Positions 63,524 through 64,000 of a stretch of DNA of 64,000 bases are shown here, in pieces. The position numbers and the translations under genes are program-made. The notes under the pieces are model-generated. The model had not been told where the DNA came from, did not search any database, and saw only the letters and a list, made by a program, of their open reading frames with translations. The stretch comes from Bacillus sp. SA1-12 (lineage in GTDB: Bacteria > Bacillota > Bacilli > Bacillales > Bacillaceae): the NCBI RefSeq assembly GCF_000981385.1, contig NZ_LATZ01000005.1, positions 62,001-126,000 on the forward strand, given 5' to 3'. Every line of letters begins with the position of its first letter. The stretch's first letter is position 1.

Positions 63524-64000
63524 TTAAGCAACTGCACCATTTAAAACGCTTTCAATAAAGGTTAACGTTCGATCAATAATGATCTGCTGATCATAATCAA
63601 GGGTGGCAACATGATAACTATTAATTAATTCTACCAGCTGCTTGCTTGGAGAAGAGATGTTCTGGTAGATATCATGAGAATTCGTCGGCGGCACAACATG
63701 ATCCTCCGATGAAACAAAGATTAAAGCAGGACATGTGACAGCAGGAAGCTTTTCTTTTACACCCTCCATTAGCTGTCCAATTTCCCTCAAGGATTGAACA
63801 GGAGTTTTTTCATAAGCTAATTCCGTTATCTCCTTATTTTTAAGGTCAGATCCGATCGCATCCAAAAATCTGGCTTCTGTTTGCTCAAGTTCCGCAAAAT
63901 CCGGAATGTCGATCGCTGCATTGATTGGAATAATCCCTTTAATCTCCGGGTGATGTTCAGCAAGATACAACGTCAGCGTTCCACCCATGGAAAGTCCTGT
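63524..64000 (-). CDS. Alpha/beta-hydrolase, Est30/YvaK-type carboxylesterase (partial, runs off right edge)
   Basis: C-terminal about 158 residues; the frame is open to the window edge. At the edge it reads GLSMGG, the nucleophile elbow with the catalytic Ser, so the missing part is the first about 90 residues. The charge-relay Asp is in SSEDHVVPP and His in NSYHVATLDYD, both normal for thermostable monoacylglycerol lipase/carboxylesterase Est30-like proteins. Cytoplasmic ester hydrolase with broad substrates. Upstream neighbour of the hexuronate unit but separately terminated. Confidence 0.88.
   Translation of the reverse strand, partial: TGLSMGGTLTLYLAEHHPEIKGIIPINAAIDIPDFAELEQTEARFLDAIGSDLKNKEITELAYEKTPVQSLREIGQLMEGVKEKLPAVTCPALIFVSSEDHVVPPTNSHDIYQNISSPSKQLVELINSYHVATLDYDQQIIIDRTLTFIESVLNGAVA

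Overview
The window reads as chromosome of a low-GC, endospore-forming member of the Bacillaceae (Bacillus in the broad sense). The evidence is Bacillus-type Shine-Dalgarno sites with frequent TTG/GTG starts, a Spo0E-like phosphatase, a CotD-like coat protein with a sigma-K-type promoter, an IDEAL-domain protein, DUF1659/DUF2922 small proteins, a ykoY-type Mn riboswitch and YesMN-type two-component genes. I see no rRNA, tRNA, CRISPR array, phage module or intact insertion sequence.

Layout. 1-2.3 kb: NikA/CntA-type metal (metallophore) ABC genes behind a promoter with two Zur-like boxes. 2.3-6.3 kb: a DoxX-like membrane protein, then a leftward export island of Tat-targeted flavin amine oxidase, Sec-targeted RidA protein, tatA and tatC. 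6.8-10.9 kb: an envelope-stress operon (DUF4178, PspA, DUF4247 lipoprotein, DUF350, membrane spermidine-synthase-like protein) behind a textbook ECF sigma-W-type promoter. 11.6-15.8 kb: histidine phosphatase, sensor kinase overlapping an atypical ketoacyl synthase, Spo0E-like and CotD-like genes. 16-20 kb: DUF2935 protein, NmrA-type oxidoreductase with a divergent Rrf2 regulator, riboswitch-controlled TerC/YkoY, IDEAL protein.

20.4-33.3 kb is a pectin-side-chain region: GH2 beta-galactosidase, CUT1 sugar ABC transporter without its own ATPase, YesM/YesN two-component pair and a secreted PL11 rhamnogalacturonan lyase. 33.9-34.7 kb holds a broken HTH gene. 34.9-38.6 kb holds a cell-wall-anchored subtilase and two tiny DUF proteins. 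38.7-47.5 kb holds a P-loop kinase and a second sugar island (GH130, DUF1861, GH13, CUT1 transporter) with a divergent LacI repressor and two matching operators. 47.9-55.1 kb holds two convergent paralogues of a giant secreted phosphodiester glycosidase-metallophosphoesterase. 55.6-59.2 kb holds a 2-hydroxyacid dehydrogenase, an Nramp-fold transporter lacking the metal motif and a GntR regulator, flanked by a direct repeat of the gntR promoter. 59.7-63.3 kb holds hexuronate catabolism genes (MDR dehydrogenase, UxuA, MFS transporter), and an esterase runs off the right edge.

The most unusual signal is between genes. Four intergenic gaps carry degenerate tandem repeats with a period of about 52 nt that belong to one superfamily (shared core TTTTGGCCTTGA), two of them the same sub-family in opposite orientation. 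Four other gaps carry repeats with a period of about 20 nt, each with its own phrase. None codes for protein and no transposase is near. Much of the window is carbon scavenging from plant polymers (galactan/RG-I, hexuronates, oligosaccharides, phosphodiester-linked sugars) combined with envelope maintenance and sporulation functions.
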